From: Mycobacterium bourgelatii | GTDB lineage: Bacteria > Actinomycetota > Actinomycetes > Mycobacteriales > Mycobacteriaceae | DNA: 64,000 nucleotides | Direction: 5' to 3' | Assembly: GCF_010723575.1 (NCBI RefSeq) | Contig: NZ_BLKZ01000001.1 | Coordinates: 2,170,001 to 2,234,000, forward strand | Part shown: in pieces, positions 61,666 to 64,000 of the stretch | Layout of the letters: each line of letters begins with the position of its first letter | How positions within the stretch are numbered: position 1 is the stretch's first letter | The notes under the pieces: generated by a model | The model's input: the letters and a program-made list of their open reading frames with translations, nothing else | Databases searched by the model: none | What the model was told of the DNA's origin: nothing | Translations under genes and position numbers: made by a program

Positions 61666-64000
61666 GTGGCGGATAACCCGAGCGCAACGCAAGCTGTTGC
61701 GCCGCCAGCAGATTTGGTGGTGCCCGATGCGGAAGCGGCACCCCCTGAAGCGGCGCCGGCCGTCGAGACGCCTGAACCGCCGGTAGAAACACTCAAGACC
61801 ACCAGCAGCGCGTCCCGTCGGGTTCGGGCGCGGCTGGCTCGCCGGATGACCGCCCGCAACAGCGGCATCAATCCCGTGCTCGAGCCGCTGGTAGCCGTGC
61901 ACCGGGAGATCTACCCCAAAGCGGATCTGTCGATGCTGCAGCGGGCCTACGAGGTGGCCGAGCAACGGCACGCGAGTCAGCTGCGGCACAGCGGCGATCC
62001 CTACATCACCCACCCGCTGGCCGTCGCCAACATCCTGGCCGAGCTGGGCATGGACACCACCACCTTGATCGCCGCGCTGCTGCACGACACCGTCGAGGAC
62101 ACCGGCTACACCCTGGAAGCCCTGTCGGAGGAGTTCGGCGAAGAGGTAGGCCACCTTGTCGACGGTGTGACCAAGCTGGACCGCGTCGTACTGGGTAGTG
62201 CCGCCGAAGGCGAAACCATCCGCAAGATGATCACCGCGATGGCCCGTGACCCCCGGGTGCTGGTGATCAAGGTGGCCGACCGCCTGCACAACATGCGCAC
62301 GATGCGGTTCCTGCCCCCGGAGAAGCAGGCGCGCAAAGCCCGCGAAACGCTGGAAGTCATTGCGCCGCTGGCGCATCGGCTGGGTATGGCCAGCGTCAAG
62401 TGGGAACTGGAAGATTTGTCGTTCGCGATCCTGCACCCCAAGAAGTACGAGGAGATCGTTCGCCTGGTCGCCGGCCGGGCCCCGTCCCGCGACACCTACC
62501 TGGCCAAGGTCCGCGCCGAGATCACCGCCACCCTGAACGCGTCCAAGATCAAGGCCGTCGTCGAGGGGCGGCCCAAGCATTACTGGTCGATCTACCAAAA
62601 GATGATCGTCAAGGGACGCGACTTCGACGACATCCACGACCTGGTCGGCATCCGCATCTTGTGCGACGAGATCCGCGACTGCTATGCGGCCGTGGGCGTC
62701 GTCCACTCGCTGTGGCAGCCGATGGCGGGCCGGTTCAAGGACTACATCGCCCAGCCCCGATATGGCGTGTACCAGTCGCTGCACACCACGGTTGTCGGGC
62801 CCGAAGGCAAGCCGCTGGAAGTGCAGATCCGCACCAACGACATGCACAACACCGCCGAATTCGGCATCGCCGCGCACTGGCGCTACAAGGAAACCAAGGG
62901 CCGCAACGGCGTTCCGCATCCACACGCGGCCGCCGAGATCGACGACATGGCCTGGATGCGCCAACTGCTCGACTGGCAACGGGAGGCGGCCGACCCCGGC
63001 GAGTTCCTCGAGTCGCTGCGTTACGACCTTGCGGTGCAGGAGATTTTCGTGTTTTCGCCCAAGGGTGACGTCTACACATTGCCGGCGGGATCCACGCCGG
63101 TCGACTTCGCCTACGCGGTGCACACCGAGGTCGGCCATCGCTGCATCGGTGCTAGGGTCAACGGCCGGTTGGTGGCGCTGGAACGCAAGCTGGAAAACGG
63201 GGAAGTCGTCGAGGTTTTCACCTCCAAGGCGTCCAATGCCGGCCCCTCGCGGGACTGGCAACAGTTCGTGGTGTCGCCGCGGGCAAAGACGAAGATCCGG
63301 CAGTGGTTCGCCAAGGAACGGCGCGAGGAAGCGCTGGAGGCCGGCAAGGAAGCCATGGCCCGTGAGGTCCGTCGAGGCGGACTTCCGTTGCAGCGCTTGG
63401 TGAGTGCGGACTCCATGAGTGCGGTGGCGCGGGAACTGCACTACACCGACGTGTCGGCGCTGTACACCGCGATCGGCGAGGGACATGTGTCGGCCCGCCA
63501 TGTCGTGCAGCGTCTGCTGGCCGAACTCGGCGGAATCGATCAAGCCGAAGAGGAACTCGCCGAACGGTCCACGCCGGCGACCATGCCGCGCCGGCCACGC
63601 AGCACCGAAGACGTCGGCGTCGCGGTCCCGGGCGCCCCGGGTGTGCTGACCAAGCTGGCCAAGTGCTGCACCCCGGTGCCGGGCGACCAGATCATGGGGT
63701 TCGTTACCCGCGGCGGGGGAGTGAGTGTGCACCGCACCGACTGCACCAACGCGGCGTCGTTGCAGCAGCAGGCCGAACGCATCATCGAGGTGCTTTGGGC
63801 GCCGTCACCCTCGTCGGTGTTCCTGGTGGCTATCCAGGTGGAGGCGCTGGACCGGCACCGGTTGCTGTCGGACGTGACGCGGGTGCTGGCCGATGAGAAG
63901 GTGAACATTCTGTCCGCGTCGGTGACGACGTCGGGAGACCGGGTGGCGATCAGCCGGTTCACCTTTGAGATGGGCGATCCCAAGCATCTGGGTCACTTGC
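61666..64000 (+). CDS. relA: Bifunctional (p)ppGpp synthetase/hydrolase, 3' end outside window
   Basis: The frame is open from GTG 61666 to the window end (778 codons). In order: a Pro/Ala-rich start (1-45), the HD hydrolase domain with HPLAVANILAELG and ALLHDTVEDTGYT (about 117-150), the synthetase domain with GRPKHYWSIYQKM and DLVGIRILCDEIRDCY, TGS (FSPKGDVYTLPAGSTPVDFAYAVH), the zinc-finger/CC region (KLAKCCTPVPGD), and the start of ACT. It makes and degrades the stringent-response alarmone. GGAGG lies 8 bases before the start; GTG 61657 is an alternative. By comparison with the recalled M. tuberculosis Rel, only about 20 residues are missing. Confidence 0.96.
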   Translation, partial: MADNPSATQAVAPPADLVVPDAEAAPPEAAPAVETPEPPVETLKTTSSASRRVRARLARRMTARNSGINPVLEPLVAVHREIYPKADLSMLQRAYEVAEQRHASQLRHSGDPYITHPLAVANILAELGMDTTTLIAALLHDTVEDTGYTLEALSEEFGEEVGHLVDGVTKLDRVVLGSAAEGETIRKMITAMARDPRVLVIKVADRLHNMRTMRFLPPEKQARKARETLEVIAPLAHRLGMASVKWELEDLSFAILHPKKYEEIVRLVAGRAPSRDTYLAKVRAEITATLNASKIKAVVEGRPKHYWSIYQKMIVKGRDFDDIHDLVGIRILCDEIRDCYAAVGVVHSLWQPMAGRFKDYIAQPRYGVYQSLHTTVVGPEGKPLEVQIRTNDMHNTAEFGIAAHWRYKETKGRNGVPHPHAAAEIDDMAWMRQLLDWQREAADPGEFLESLRYDLAVQEIFVFSPKGDVYTLPAGSTPVDFAYAVHTEVGHRCIGARVNGRLVALERKLENGEVVEVFTSKASNAGPSRDWQQFVVSPRAKTKIRQWFAKERREEALEAGKEAMAREVRRGGLPLQRLVSADSMSAVARELHYTDVSALYTAIGEGHVSARHVVQRLLAELGGIDQAEEELAERSTPATMPRRPRSTEDVGVAVPGAPGVLTKLAKCCTPVPGDQIMGFVTRGGGVSVHRTDCTNAASLQQQAERIIEVLWAPSPSSVFLVAIQVEALDRHRLLSDVTRVLADEKVNILSASVTTSGDRVAISRFTFEMGDPKHLGHL

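Noticed and set aside
61507..63732. 741-codon minus-strand frame opposite relA
   Set aside because: High-GC third-position bias makes long antisense frames common; the plus strand encodes a complete HD-synthetase-TGS protein here.

Overview
The window is high-GC DNA from a slow-growing Mycobacterium that is not in the M. tuberculosis complex. Evidence for this is three PE_PGRS genes, a PPE gene with a PE-PPE hydrolase domain, PIM biosynthesis genes (pgsA, patA, pimA) and gene order matching the M. tuberculosis Rv2638-to-Rv2583 interval read in reverse. Against that backbone (gene order recalled, not computed) there is a large accessory block at about 0.3-23.8 kb. pdxH and the vapBC pairs I associate with this interval in M. 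tuberculosis are missing, and an IS1096-like element is inserted.

Layout: 0-4.2 kb holds the end of a STAS gene, a TetR regulator with a clear operator, dedA, a fadD and an IclR regulator. 4.3-11.3 kb holds a PE_PGRS gene, a leftward aromatic-ring dioxygenase operon (alpha, beta, an 83-residue unknown protein, a dihydrodiol dehydrogenase and a class II aldolase), and a divergent pair encoding a membrane Rieske protein and a hemerythrin. 11.3-11.85 kb is non-coding and built from two repeat blocks that look like inverted relatives. 11.9-15.2 kb has a frameshifted methyltransferase and pcaH-pcaG-pcaB. 15.2-19.8 kb is a stress-type block in which two related Cys-containing HTH regulators, each next to its own inverted-repeat operator, surround a methyltransferase, a small membrane protein, a cupin, a nitronate monooxygenase and a DoxX protein. 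Then come a DUF1990 protein, an aldo/keto reductase and a frameshifted PE_PGRS.

23.1-30.4 kb is the tightly overlapping core operon thrS, AP4A phosphorylase, pgsA1, patA, pimA and a Nudix protein, which together make phosphatidylinositol and its mannosides. 30.5-32.8 kb is a complete ISL3/IS1096-type element with terminal repeats, an 8-bp target duplication, a frameshifted transposase and a pRiA4b-Orf3 (TnpR-like) passenger. After it lie a PPE gene with no ATG/GTG start, the pyridoxal-phosphate operon pdxS-tesB-pdxT with yebC, a PucR-type regulator, and a five-gene leftward operon of a membrane spermidine synthase with four DUF proteins.

43.4-50.1 kb has a second frameshifted PE_PGRS, the ruvC-ruvA-ruvB resolvasome behind a LexA-type SOS box, and two membrane proteins. 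50.1-55.2 kb has carboxylic acid reductase and gabT on the minus strand. 55.5-64 kb has yajC-secD-secF, a substrate-binding lipoprotein, apt and relA, the last cut by the window end. Three coding frameshifts in host genes and one in the transposase need raw-read confirmation. No tRNA, rRNA or CRISPR array was seen.
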